From: Nostoc carneum NIES-2107
GTDB taxonomy: Bacteria; Cyanobacteriota; Cyanobacteriia; Cyanobacteriales; Nostocaceae
Length of the DNA: 64,000 nt
Reading direction: 5' to 3'
Assembly: GCA_002368155.1 (NCBI GenBank)
Contig: AP018180.1
Coordinates: 868,001 to 932,000, forward strand
The position numbers and the translations under genes are program-made. Shown here one piece after another: positions 35,921-44,657 of the stretch. Position 1 is the first letter of the stretch, and every line of letters begins with the position of its first letter. Below the pieces are notes generated by a model. The model ran no database searches, was not told the origin of the DNA, and saw only the letters and a list, made by a program, of their open reading frames with translations.

Positions 35921-37000
35921 TTAGACTTTAGCAGCTGCCTTGGTGATCATTTTGAGTTCGCCTTTAGCGTACTTAGCAGCAAAATCTTCCAGAGAAATTT
36001 GCTTAATCTTGCTAGCGTTACCAGCAGTACCAAATTGCTGATAGCGTTCTGCACAAACCTTCTGCATATAGGTGATAGAAGGCTTGAGGAAGTGACGGGG
36101 GTCAAATTCCTTGGGATTTTTTGCCAAAGCTTCACGTACCGCAGCAGTAATTGCCAAACGGTTATCGGTGTCAATGTTTACCTTACGAACACCGCTCTTG
36201 ATACCTTTTTGAATTTCTTCTACAGGTACGCCGTAGGTTTCAGGAATTGCTCCACCATACTCGTTAATTACAGCAATTAAATCTTCAGGTACGGAGGAGG
36301 AACCGTGCATTACCAAGTGGGTGTTAGGCAGACGGCGGTGAATTTCTTCAATGCGGCTGATTGCCAAAATTTCGCCAGTTGGCTTGCGGGTAAACTTGTA
36401 AGCACCGTGGCTTGTACCGATAGCAACAGCCAAAGCATCTACTTGAGTTTGTTCTACGAAGCTAACAGCTTCGTCGGGGTCGGTCAACAATTGAGAGTGA
36501 TCGAGTGTACCTTCAAAACCGTGACCATCTTCAGCTTCACCAGCACCAGTTTCTAGAGAACCTAAGCAACCGAGTTCGCCTTCAACGCTGACACCCAAAG
36601 AATGAGCTACATTTACAACTTCGCTGGTAACACGGACGTTGTACTCGAAGCTTGCTGGGGTCTTAGCATCAGCTTCCAGCGAACCGTCCATCATGACGCT
36701 GGTAAAGTTGTTCTTAATTGCTGAGTAGCAGGTAGAAGGAGCATTACCATGATCTTGGTGCATGACAATGGGAATATGAGGATAGGTTTCTACCGCAGCC
36801 AAAATCAAATGGCGTAGGAAGTTTTCTCCTGCATAGTTACGAGCGCCACGAGAAGCTTGTAAAATTACGGGGCTATCTGTCTCAGCAGCAGCCTTCAGGA
36901 TTGCCTGAATTTGTTCCAAGTTGTTAACGTTGAAAGCTGGGATGCCGTAACCGTTTTCAGCCGCGTGATCCAACAACAGCCGTAAGGGTACAAGCGCCAT
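35921..37000 (-). CDS. fbaA: fructose-bisphosphate aldolase, class II
   Basis: 359 aa zinc-dependent aldolase of the Calvin cycle and glycolysis, of the CbbA type that also handles sedoheptulose-1,7-bisphosphate in cyanobacteria. N-terminal [22 protein letters not shown], zinc-ligand segments HQDHGN and VMHGSSSVP, and the phosphate-binding [14 protein letters not shown] stretch are present. An AGGAGGA Shine-Dalgarno sits just before the ATG. Terminator at 35811-35844. Confidence 0.95.
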   Translation of the reverse strand: MALVPLRLLLDHAAENGYGIPAFNVNNLEQIQAILKAAAETDSPVILQASRGARNYAGENFLRHLILAAVETYPHIPIVMHQDHGNAPSTCYSAIKNNFTSVMMDGSLEADAKTPASFEYNVRVTSEVVNVAHSLGVSVEGELGCLGSLETGAGEAEDGHGFEGTLDHSQLLTDPDEAVSFVEQTQVDALAVAIGTSHGAYKFTRKPTGEILAISRIEEIHRRLPNTHLVMHGSSSVPEDLIAVINEYGGAIPETYGVPVEEIQKGIKSGVRKVNIDTDNRLAITAAVREALAKNPKEFDPRHFLKPSITYMQKVCAERYQQFGTAGNASKIKQISLEDFAAKYAKGELKMITKAAAKV

Positions 37001-37295
37001 AGATAGTCCTCCTAATGTGGTTGTCAGCTAGTCGGGGTGAGAGAAGCGTAATTATTTACTATTAATGTAATTGTTACGCTAATCTTAAGAGTTTTTTCAA
37101 CATATAGGAAATTATAACTATTGATGAGTGTTTATGTTGAAAAAGTTTACGCTACAACTCATAAATGTGCCCTATATTCACAATAGCTGACTGTACAGTC
37201 TGCTACGCTACAGTTTGAGGCTTTGGTAGTCTTGTATCCAATACGATCAACTAAAGCCGATTTTTACAACTGCCTATGCTAACGCAGTTATAGTT

Positions 37296-37386
37296 AGGAC
37301 TTACGCAATAACTCTCTCAAACCCTCTCTACTTTGTGTTCTTTGCGTGCTTCGTGGTTCGTTTTTTCATGATTTTGCGTAAGTCCT
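37296..37386. repeat. 91-bp MITE-like element with perfect 13-bp ends AGGACTTACGCAA
   Basis: The left arm AGGACTTACGCAA (37296-37308) and the right arm TTGCGTAAGTCCT (37374-37386) are exact inverted repeats. The interior is CT-rich and non-coding. Single arms of the same type occur near 26453. It lies in the gap between the aldolase promoter and the Uma2 gene. Confidence 0.85.
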
Positions 37387-37404
37387 GATAGTTTTGAAAC
37401 TCAA

Positions 37405-38091
37405 TCAAGGTGCTAATTGCTGGATAAATGCTGCGTGTTCAGGAGATTGCAAGCCTGTTTGTAAAACAGCTAAGACTGACCGCATATTCCCTGCTAATAT
37501 TTCTGCTACTGCTAACCACAATCCTGGGAAAACTTGACTTCGCAGAATTCCATGCTCATCAGGTATTAATTCCAGATACTCACCCTGTTCTAAATAAAAC
37601 CAACTCAATTTTTGCTCCAGAACTTGCCAGACAAGGTATTCTTTTACACCATTGCGGCGATAAGCTTGTTTTTTAGCATGAAGGTCAATAGCTGCGCTAC
37701 TAGCAGCAATTTCGACAATTAACTCTGGCGCACCTTCAATATAATCATCTTCACTTAGTCGTGCTTGGCCTCCTGCCTCTGGATTGATCAGCAGAACTAC
37801 ATCTGGTTGAGGTTCGTTATCTAAGTCTAAGCGTACAGTTGGTTCAACCCCCAAAGCTACACCAGGCGTAGCTGCTTCATAAGTACCAAGCCATGTAAGA
37901 ATCCAAGCATGAGGTTGACCATGACTTCTAAAACGCAAAGCAGCAGGCATAGTATAGACAATTCCCTCAATTAATTCGGCTTTTTTCAAATTGGGCATAG
38001 CGTTGTAGCGACGCTCAAATTCATAGCGGGTAAGTTTGTCGCCATTTTCCAAAAAGGGAATTATCCGATGCTGGGGAGGGGTTTTCACCAT
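37405..38091 (-). CDS. Uma2 family (DUF820) putative restriction-like endonuclease fold protein
   Basis: 228 aa of the large cyanobacterial Uma2 family. Features: N-terminal helix LTRYEFERRYNAMP, the EL-EGIVYTMP strand, the acidic PQPDVVLLINP motif, and the PELIVEIAASSAAIDLHAKKQAYRRNGVKEYLVW block with the PD-(D/E)xK-like E-x-A and K residues. Nuclease activity is inferred from fold similarity and has not, to my knowledge, been linked to a defined role. These genes are numerous in cyanobacteria and often sit alone, as here. Confidence 0.85.
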   Translation of the reverse strand: MVKTPPQHRIIPFLENGDKLTRYEFERRYNAMPNLKKAELIEGIVYTMPAALRFRSHGQPHAWILTWLGTYEAATPGVALGVEPTVRLDLDNEPQPDVVLLINPEAGGQARLSEDDYIEGAPELIVEIAASSAAIDLHAKKQAYRRNGVKEYLVWQVLEQKLSWFYLEQGEYLELIPDEHGILRSQVFPGLWLAVAEILAGNMRSVLAVLQTGLQSPEHAAFIQQLAP

Positions 38092-38264
38092 AACGTCTAA
38101 TATTTGGGTTAGCCTAAGCCTATCCTACCGAAATGCGAAAATTTATTGTCAACAGAGTGCGATCGCCTATTCTCAAGGGTGAGCATTTCCCAAAAATAGC
38201 GATCGCACTCTTTGCGCCAAAATCAGCAGTGTTTATGTATTTGCCTGGTCTGTTAAACCATCAT

Positions 38265-39578
38265 TCACCGATAATTGTTTAAAATCTGTTTTTCCTTCTC
38301 AACAGACTGCAAAAGTTTTTTCGCTAAAACTGGTGCTTGCTGTAATGCTTGCTCAATTGAAGGTGCCGCTAAAATGTTCCTTGAAACTTGATTGTATGTG
38401 TCTTCTGCCGCTTTCAAATACTGCTGACAAACATGATTGAGAGCTGCCCATTCCGATAAATTGGTGACAGCAAGCAGCATAAAGTCTTCACCAGAGTAGT
38501 ACTCAATGCGTTTTGCTTTCTCAAATTCTTGCAGATCCTTAACATAGTTCAAGAACTCTGAGGTTTTCATCCGCTTACAGTATTTTTCGATTGAACGCCA
38601 GAACATTGCTGTCTGATTTAATGACACCACAATTCCACTCAGAGATTTAACTGCATAGTGGAGAGTATCAACAGCTGCACCTGCATGAGAGATATTGATT
38701 TGGGAATTGGAAATTTGTGCTGCAAATACTGCCAATTCTTCCAAATTTCTGCGGGATTGAGCCGCAATCTGTTCCTTATACTGGTAAGCTAACGCCTTAT
38801 ATTGCCTCGCAGCTTCTAAAGGATCTTGTGACAGAGGTTTTCCTCTAAAAAACGAACTAAAAGCAGAAGCTGTTCTCGCGGGACAAGAATTATAGCGATC
38901 GTACTCAATCCGTTCTTGCTCAACAGCTCTTAAATAGTCTTGTTGGGCAATATCATATTCTCTTTCCAGCTGCCTTTGATTTTCAAGAGCTTTTGTCTGC
39001 TGGGCCTTTAAATCATTTAACTTCTGGTTCATCTCTTCTCTCTTTTTGTACTCTAGACCCTCTTCTCTGATGGAATCTTCAAGTACAGATTGAGACTTAT
39101 TATCTACATCTTTAAAACTTTCTGCTAATTTTTGAGCTGCATTAGCCATTTCCCCTGCAATCTCTCCACAAAACTTGAGTTCGATTACAGCTAAATTTTC
39201 TTTACTCTCAAATAACCATCTGTAGATTTTGATTGCAGATTCGAGAACTTCTTGAGACTGAACTACAAAAGCATCAACTGTTGCTACACAGTCACCAGAA
39301 ACATCTAGCAGCGACTTCTGCAATGCTGACATTTTAGACTGGACTTTTGTCCCTGCTAAGGCGTTGTATGCCAGAAACATTAAATCAGCAGCATTGGTTA
39401 AGTTCGATACTATAGAATTGATAGATAAATTCTGTAAAATCTCTTTTTCACAGGCTAGTACTAACTGAGAGTTAAAAGCAGGTTTAACATTCAGAGAATA
39501 TGTTTCTTCTCGACCTTCTATGTTGAGGTTGATAGAGCGTTGTTGTGAGTCATTTTTAACAATGGTTATGCTACTCAT
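38265..39578 (-). CDS. long-helical protein, short paralogue of the 578-aa protein (pore-forming-toxin-like, tentative)
   Basis: 437 aa, no signal peptide, cysteine-poor and mostly helical. Residues 1-230 and 275-437 align with the start and end of the product of 41841-43577. Shared blocks: EETYSL, NAADL-F-AYNALAG, SGDC--TV, HYAV--LS-IVV-LNQ-A-FWRS, YCKR, VKDLQE, VCQQYLKA. The middle is short (about 230-270, NSCPARTASAFSSFFRGKP) and has no long hydrophobic segment. Two long helices around a variable tip, plus a late Trp-containing helix, recall alpha-helical pore-forming proteins (ClyA/HBL/MakA type), where multi-component systems pair a membrane-inserting with a soluble subunit. That link is my inference. 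It is last in the four-gene minus-strand row. Confidence 0.7.
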   Translation of the reverse strand: MSSITIVKNDSQQRSINLNIEGREETYSLNVKPAFNSQLVLACEKEILQNLSINSIVSNLTNAADLMFLAYNALAGTKVQSKMSALQKSLLDVSGDCVATVDAFVVQSQEVLESAIKIYRWLFESKENLAVIELKFCGEIAGEMANAAQKLAESFKDVDNKSQSVLEDSIREEGLEYKKREEMNQKLNDLKAQQTKALENQRQLEREYDIAQQDYLRAVEQERIEYDRYNSCPARTASAFSSFFRGKPLSQDPLEAARQYKALAYQYKEQIAAQSRRNLEELAVFAAQISNSQINISHAGAAVDTLHYAVKSLSGIVVSLNQTAMFWRSIEKYCKRMKTSEFLNYVKDLQEFEKAKRIEYYSGEDFMLLAVTNLSEWAALNHVCQQYLKAAEDTYNQVSRNILAAPSIEQALQQAPVLAKKLLQSVEKEKQILNNYR

Positions 39579-39705
39579 TTCCTGACCTTGATTTTGAATT
39601 TGTTACCGTATCAAGACCTACAATACACATCATAAATAGCTGTTGTAGGCATAAATGTTTGGATGTACTGGACTGCTTGAAGCTTCTCAAGTTTTTACTG
39701 GCGTT

Positions 39706-40620
39706 TTATTGTAATAACTGCACAGTATTCATAACTTGGGCTATAGAGTTGGATAACGCATTTTTCTCATTTAACAAATCGGGTTCATTAAAAGAACTAA
39801 ATTCTGCTAAAAACTCTTTAAATTTTCCCGTCTTATTTTTTGCCAAGTTAATTTTTTGTTCAATCTTGTTAAAGAACAAGGATGCTTGGCTGCCTAATGT
39901 TATGTCATTAGCTAATATCTGATTAGTTTTCTGTAAATCATTTTGCTTTTGTTGATATGTAATCAAAAGATTCTTGGATCTTTGCACAACCTCTTGCGCT
40001 CTTAATACCTCTTGACGTTCTGGACTAGATTCAATTATTTGATTATGTTGGTTAACAACAATACAAACAGGATGTCCTGAAGCTATTGAAGGAGCACCTA
40101 AAGCAGTGGTCATAGCAACAAGTTGTGTGCAAGATTGGCCAAATGCATCTCTAATAAATATAGCGGGTGCTAGATTTGTTCTGAATCTTGTCTCGGCTCG
40201 TACTACTTCCTGTTCAGCTTTTTGTACTTCCTGCTGCTGATTTTGTTGCGCTATATATAGGCTGTTGATTTCATCAAGGCGGTTTTCGTATTCTACCTGT
40301 GCTTGATCACTCAGTTGTTTAAATTCTTTAGCACGTTTATTTGCATCACTTTTAAGTTGTTGTAATTTATTCTCTATCTCAGGTATCGTTTTTTTACTAT
40401 TCTCGTAAGATAGGTTAGGAAGTTCTGTAATCGATTTTTGGATGCTATCGAATTCTGGCTTAACACTTGATATATATGATTGTAAAGTCTCACCATAATT
40501 CAATGCTAAGGCTGGTGCTGGTGCGAACAGCATTGTAGACAAGATTAAAGCTACTAATGTTGTCCACACAAATTTTACTTTACTGTATATATGTTGATTG
40601 ATAGACAAGCTCATTTTCAT
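39706..40620 (-). CDS. Sec-exported coiled-coil protein, paralogue of the CVNH protein
   Basis: 304 aa. The signal peptide is clear (FVWTTLVALILSTMLFAPAPALA, cut near residue 39), with the mature protein starting LNYGETLQSYISS. Helices 40-145 and 200-300 align with the neighbour at 40676-41701: ELPNLSYE, ENKLQQLK, NQQQ, SLFFNK-EQKIN-AKN, EFSSFNEPDLLNEKNAL. In place of the CVNH domain the tip holds a 45-50-residue insert (about 148-195) with C164 and C186 and the hydrophobic stretches LAPAIFIRDAF and HPVCIVVN. Probably periplasmic or extracellular. The gene follows the CVNH gene at 55 bp, so it is very likely in the same transcript. Confidence 0.75.
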   Translation of the reverse strand: MKMSLSINQHIYSKVKFVWTTLVALILSTMLFAPAPALALNYGETLQSYISSVKPEFDSIQKSITELPNLSYENSKKTIPEIENKLQQLKSDANKRAKEFKQLSDQAQVEYENRLDEINSLYIAQQNQQQEVQKAEQEVVRAETRFRTNLAPAIFIRDAFGQSCTQLVAMTTALGAPSIASGHPVCIVVNQHNQIIESSPERQEVLRAQEVVQRSKNLLITYQQKQNDLQKTNQILANDITLGSQASLFFNKIEQKINLAKNKTGKFKEFLAEFSSFNEPDLLNEKNALSNSIAQVMNTVQLLQ

Positions 40621-40675
40621 ACTCTCACAGACGAATTAACTCAATATTTTTGGTGATAAAACAGCGAAATAATTA

Positions 40676-41701
40676 CTATCCTTGTCTTGCAGATGTTAGT
40701 AAATCAACCGCTTTAATAGCTTGAGCTATAGAATCATATAGCGCATTTTTCTCATTTAATAAATCTGGTTCATTGAAAGAATTAAATTCAGACATAAACT
40801 CTCTCAATTTCCCCGCTCTATTTTTTGCGGAGTTGATTTTTTGCTCCAGCTTATTAAACACTAAAGAAGTTTGGCTTGCTGATGTGATGCCCTCTGTGAG
40901 ATTCTGTTTTTTACTTTCTAAACTGCTAATAGCTTGCTCAAATTCATATTTACTACCTGGAGAACTTGTATACTTGAGTTCTCCATTGATATTTTCAATA
41001 CCTTTGATGGTGGTACTGGTGGAGATAAAATCACCATTGTTTGTTTGACAATCGCCTTCTATTTCATCACGAAAGACATCAATATTTCTACAGGTAAGGT
41101 AAAACTCAGCATCTTTTTGAGGGTTAATTACAACCAAATTACCATCAATATTTTCAATTCCTTTTAATCTAATCGAGGTGTCATAAGAGGATTGATTTCT
41201 AGTTAAGCAAGTAGCTGATAGTACATTTCCTTGCAGAGATATCCGGAAGCAGCTTTTTTGATAACTACTAGGATATGACGCAACATATTGCTGCTGATTT
41301 TTTTGTGCTGTATATAGCTGATTGATGCGATCCAGAAGTTTGTTATACTCTGTTTGTTCTCTTTCGCTCAATTGCTGAAATTCTTGGGCGCGATCGCTAG
41401 CCTCAGTTTTAAGTTGTTGTAATTTATTTTCTATATCTGGCAGAGCTTTTTGCCCATGCTCATAAGATAAGTTAGGAAGTTCAGCAATTGATTTTTGGAT
41501 GCCATCCAACTCTGACTTAACGTTGGATATATATGATTGTACTGTCTCACTATAGTTCAATGCTAGAGCTGGTGCTGGCACAGAAAGCAGTGTAGACAGG
41601 ATAAATACTAATAATATTTTCCACACAAACTGGAATTTACTTTGGATGCTTGTATGAGAAAATAAGCAAATTTTTCTGTTGCTATTTGTCTTGATATTCA
41701 T
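40676..41701 (-). CDS. Sec-exported coiled-coil protein with inserted cyanovirin-N (CVNH) lectin domain
   Basis: 341 aa. Signal peptide FVWKILLVFILSTLLSVPAPALA (cut near residue 48). A helix runs from 49-140, then a CVNH domain at about 150-245, then a helix from 250-335. CVNH evidence: the four cysteines C151, C165, C204 and C218 (spacings 14 and 14; 14 and 15 in cyanovirin-N), the internal duplication GIENIDGNLV / GIENINGELKY, and the CFRISLQGNVLSATC and TCRNI blocks. CVNH domains bind glycans, often high-mannose. The helical parts match the 304-aa neighbour closely, so the lectin sits at the tip of a shared helical hairpin. Likely role: glycan recognition at the cell surface or on a target (inference). 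Confidence 0.85.
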   Translation of the reverse strand: MNIKTNSNRKICLFSHTSIQSKFQFVWKILLVFILSTLLSVPAPALALNYSETVQSYISNVKSELDGIQKSIAELPNLSYEHGQKALPDIENKLQQLKTEASDRAQEFQQLSEREQTEYNKLLDRINQLYTAQKNQQQYVASYPSSYQKSCFRISLQGNVLSATCLTRNQSSYDTSIRLKGIENIDGNLVVINPQKDAEFYLTCRNIDVFRDEIEGDCQTNNGDFISTSTTIKGIENINGELKYTSSPGSKYEFEQAISSLESKKQNLTEGITSASQTSLVFNKLEQKINSAKNRAGKLREFMSEFNSFNEPDLLNEKNALYDSIAQAIKAVDLLTSARQG

Positions 41702-41840
41702 GAATCACTCGGGAGTTTATTGCTTAAATTGGAGATGGCTATGCAATATTGCTTGGCAATTCTGCTGCGTTATATACACTCAACAGAATTGCCACACAAA
41801 CTGACCAGTATTTTTTGCTCAAGAATGCTTGTGCTAAACT

Positions 41841-43577
41841 TTAAGCCGCCTGTGGTGTAACGTCTAAAACTTGCATTTCCTGACGTACAGATTCCAGAAT
41901 CTTTTTAGCTAAAATAGGTGCTTGCTTTTGTGCTTCCTTAATTGAAAGTGCGGTAGCATGGTTTTTTCCTACTTGAGCGTAGGTTTCATTGACAGCTTTC
42001 AAATATTGCTGACAAACGCTATTCAAAGCCACCCATTTCGATAAATTGATCACACAACCTAGAATGAAGTCTGGCTCAGAGTAGTACGCAAGTCGCTGAT
42101 CTTTGTCCATATCTTCTTGAAGATCCTTAACTTCGTTTAAGAACTCAGATTTTTGCAGTCGCTTACAGTATGCTGACATTGAGCGCCAGAATAATGCTGC
42201 TTGATTCAGAGCAACCACAATTTGACTGAGTGCTTGAACTGCATAGTGAAGAGTTTCAACGGCTGCAGCAGCATTATTGAGATCAACTTGGCCGTTTGCA
42301 GCTCTTACTGCGTATTCTTCCAGCGCTGCTAGAGTTTTGCGATTTTCTGCAGCTAGATTGTTCTTTTGCTGGAAGAATTCCATTTTCTGTTTAGATGCAA
42401 GTTCCGCGTTTGAATGAGCCTGGTTTCCTAAGTTGCTCAAGTTACCAGATAAATCTTTTAGCCCACTAGAAATTTTATCGATCGCTTGAGTTGCAGCCTC
42501 TAATTTAACTTTGAGTTCCTCACGTTTTTTCAGGCTTTCTTGGAGTTCTTTTTCTTTGTTAACTTTAGTTTGTTGATTTGTTGTTTCGTTGATAATGCCT
42601 TCAGCTTCTTTGATTTTGGCTTCATTTTCCTGGGTTTCTTTTTCCAGTTTGCTCTTTTCTGCTTGTGCTTCTTCAGCCCTTTTCACTAAGTCGTTATTTT
42701 GTCCGTTTTGTGCCAAATTGTTACTAGCTTGAGAATTGGCTGCTTGTCCTGCGGCCATTTGTGCCATAGCTTTTGGGCCAGCAGTCGCTGGATGTACAGA
42801 GGTAACAATTTGAGCTGCTGAACCTAGACCCGCGGCTAACCCTCCAAAAATTGCTCCTACTAGTCCCATAGTAAAAGCACGTTCGGACTCAACTTTTTCT
42901 CGCTCTCTGGCTTCTTCATATTGTTTTTGAACTTCATCTAAAGCTATTTGAAGTTCCTGTTGTAGCTTTTGGGCATTTACCTGATTAGCTTTCAACTCAT
43001 TCAATTTCTGTATCATCTCAAGACGCTTATGCTCTTGAAGACCCTCTTCTTTAATTGAATCTTCAAGTACAAGCTGGGATTTATCACCAAGTTCTTTAAA
43101 ACGTTCTGCTAATTTTTGAGCTTCATCAGCCATTTTGCCAGCAATTTCTCCACAACGTACTAGTTGGGTTACAGCTAGCTTTTCATTACCGTCAAACAGC
43201 CATTTATAGCTTTTCATGGTGTAGGTAATGACTTCCTGGGAGCAAGATTCAAAACCTTGAACAGTTGTAATACAATCACCAGTTAGATCAAGCAGCGATT
43301 TCTGCAATCCTGACATTTTTGCTTGGAGTTTTCCACCATCTGCTCCTGCTAAAGCGTTGTATGCTACAAAAATCAAATCGGCGGCATTTTTCAAGTTTGA
43401 TATTACCGAACTAAGAGATAAATCTTGCAAAATCTCCTTCTCAGATGCACGTACTAATTTAGAAGTGAATGCTGGTTGAATCTTCAGAGAATATGTTTCT
43501 TCTTGACCTTCTACTTTGAGTTTGATCGAGCGGTCGGTGGGGATATTTTGAAGAACTGTGATGTTACTCATTTTCAC
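41841..43577 (-). CDS. long-helical protein with central hydrophobic segment (candidate alpha-pore-forming toxin subunit)
   Basis: 578 aa without signal peptide. Residues 1-235 are helical, with a coiled coil from about 180-232. Residues 234-261 form a Gly/Ala-rich hydrophobic segment (AFTMGLVGAIFGGLAAGLGS). An Ala/Asn/Gln-rich linker spans 262-296 and a second long charged coiled coil spans 297-420. A helical C-terminal part (425-578) is shared with the 437-aa paralogue. One hydrophobic hairpin or head between long helices in an otherwise soluble protein is the layout of ClyA/HBL-like alpha-pore-forming toxins. No export signal is seen, as in ClyA-like proteins, so release could be by lysis or vesicles. 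A conserved 48-nt element lies 96-143 nt upstream. Not a family I can name with certainty. Confidence 0.7.
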   Translation of the reverse strand: MKMSNITVLQNIPTDRSIKLKVEGQEETYSLKIQPAFTSKLVRASEKEILQDLSLSSVISNLKNAADLIFVAYNALAGADGGKLQAKMSGLQKSLLDLTGDCITTVQGFESCSQEVITYTMKSYKWLFDGNEKLAVTQLVRCGEIAGKMADEAQKLAERFKELGDKSQLVLEDSIKEEGLQEHKRLEMIQKLNELKANQVNAQKLQQELQIALDEVQKQYEEAREREKVESERAFTMGLVGAIFGGLAAGLGSAAQIVTSVHPATAGPKAMAQMAAGQAANSQASNNLAQNGQNNDLVKRAEEAQAEKSKLEKETQENEAKIKEAEGIINETTNQQTKVNKEKELQESLKKREELKVKLEAATQAIDKISSGLKDLSGNLSNLGNQAHSNAELASKQKMEFFQQKNNLAAENRKTLAALEEYAVRAANGQVDLNNAAAAVETLHYAVQALSQIVVALNQAALFWRSMSAYCKRLQKSEFLNEVKDLQEDMDKDQRLAYYSEPDFILGCVINLSKWVALNSVCQQYLKAVNETYAQVGKNHATALSIKEAQKQAPILAKKILESVRQEMQVLDVTPQAA

Positions 43578-43672
43578 TTACCTGTAAACGAATTTATTTG
43601 TTGTCATCTTATTGAAAGCATAAGCATCTTCTTTTAGCTTCAAAAGCTAAATTTTTCAGATTTTTGATGCTG

Positions 43673-43720
43673 TATCTATAAGACGATATCAGAGATTAAT
43701 TTCTGATTTTTTTGAGTTAG
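43673..43720 (-). promoter_or_regulatory. 48-nt repeated upstream element, copy 3 (before the 578-aa gene)
   Basis: Ungapped match to 44451-44498 and 44658-44705. On the minus strand it reads CTAACTC-A-rich-TC-GAAAT, 13 variable nt, then CGTCTT and a TATAGA-like hexamer, about 95 nt upstream of the start codon. Likely a promoter with an upstream operator. Confidence 0.65.
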
Positions 43721-43848
43721 CAGCAATTTTTTTTGCTAACTTTTTGCATCCAAATCACGCAACATCAAATAATAGACTGCTGATGAAATATTGCAGGCGA
43801 TCGCACAAATTTTCCTCTCTCATCAGTCCAAAGTTCGGCTGCAATTTT

Positions 43849-44400
43849 TTAAATGCCAAACTGCGCTTTCAATGCTTTATTATCAGTAGAACTAAACCAC
43901 TCTGGTGTTGCTAAATCCGCTGTTTGCAAGTTAGGGATATATAGCTGAAAAGCATCAGGCCAACCGCCTAAAGCTTCAGGATAGTACACACCATCATATA
44001 GAGTTTGATAGATGGGATTTTTGGATACAGGTTGTGGCGCATACCGACCCCAAAAGGCTTCTTTCTCGTTCAGAAGCCTTGTTTCCATATAATAAGTGAG
44101 GCTATTCCACTCAATAGTTACTGCAGACCGATCTCGAACATAAGCTAAAAAGATTTGACTTTTAGCAACTGCATCTTTGAATACACCTTTTACTCCCTTT
44201 TGATCGTTCATAAATGGGTCATAATTAGACCACCAAGGAGTAATCGGAGGCGTAAAACGATGAATATTAGGATTTCTAGAAGGCTTATAACCAGTAAGTT
44301 TCCATAATTTCATCCCTTTAGGCAGTATGACTAAATCTGCTTTTTGGTCTAGGAAGGCTTGCCTTACATGATCTGGCTGTTGATTCCATTGAAGTGGCAT
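43849..44400 (-). CDS. 183-aa protein of unknown function in the helical-protein cluster
   Basis: No signal peptide or membrane segment; rich in Trp, Tyr and Pro. It begins with a helix (PDHVRQAFLDQKADL), followed by strand-like VILPKGMKLWKLTGYKP, ITPWWSNYDPF, helix VKGVFKDAVAKSQIFLAYV, SAVTIEWNSLTYYMET, and C-terminal FQLYIPNLQTADL. The LPKG-K-WK-TG start and the closing IPNL strand faintly recall ADP-ribosyltransferase-like folds, but I cannot identify catalytic residues and do not assert the family. The gene has its own copy of the 48-nt upstream element (44451-44498) and lies 271 bp before the 578-aa gene on the same strand, so it probably belongs to the same regulon. Confidence 0.65.
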   Translation of the reverse strand: MPLQWNQQPDHVRQAFLDQKADLVILPKGMKLWKLTGYKPSRNPNIHRFTPPITPWWSNYDPFMNDQKGVKGVFKDAVAKSQIFLAYVRDRSAVTIEWNSLTYYMETRLLNEKEAFWGRYAPQPVSKNPIYQTLYDGVYYPEALGGWPDAFQLYIPNLQTADLATPEWFSSTDNKALKAQFGI

Positions 44401-44450
44401 TTAAAACCTCTCTTTTTTGCATGAGCAGAGTGTTGAATTTAGCACTTTGA

Positions 44451-44498
44451 TACTATTAAGACGATTTCAATTGTCGATTTCGGAATTTTTGGAGTTAG
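44451..44498 (-). promoter_or_regulatory. 48-nt repeated upstream element, copy 2 (before the 183-aa gene)
   Basis: Matches copy 1 at 38 of 48 positions without gaps. The minus-strand CGTCTTAATAG block ends about 50 nt before the start codon at 44400. A run of A residues precedes CTAACTCC at the upstream side, as in the other copies. Confidence 0.7.
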
Positions 44499-44657
44499 GA
44501 GCATTTTTTCTATTTCAATCTACTGCCTAAAACCATATAAAATCACAAAAAACTTTGAGCAACATCAATCATGCTCAAATTCTGCAAAATGCCATTTGCA
44601 TTCACAATCAGCCAACAACAACCCAATAAAACTTTTAATTAATCTCGCCAATTTGTC

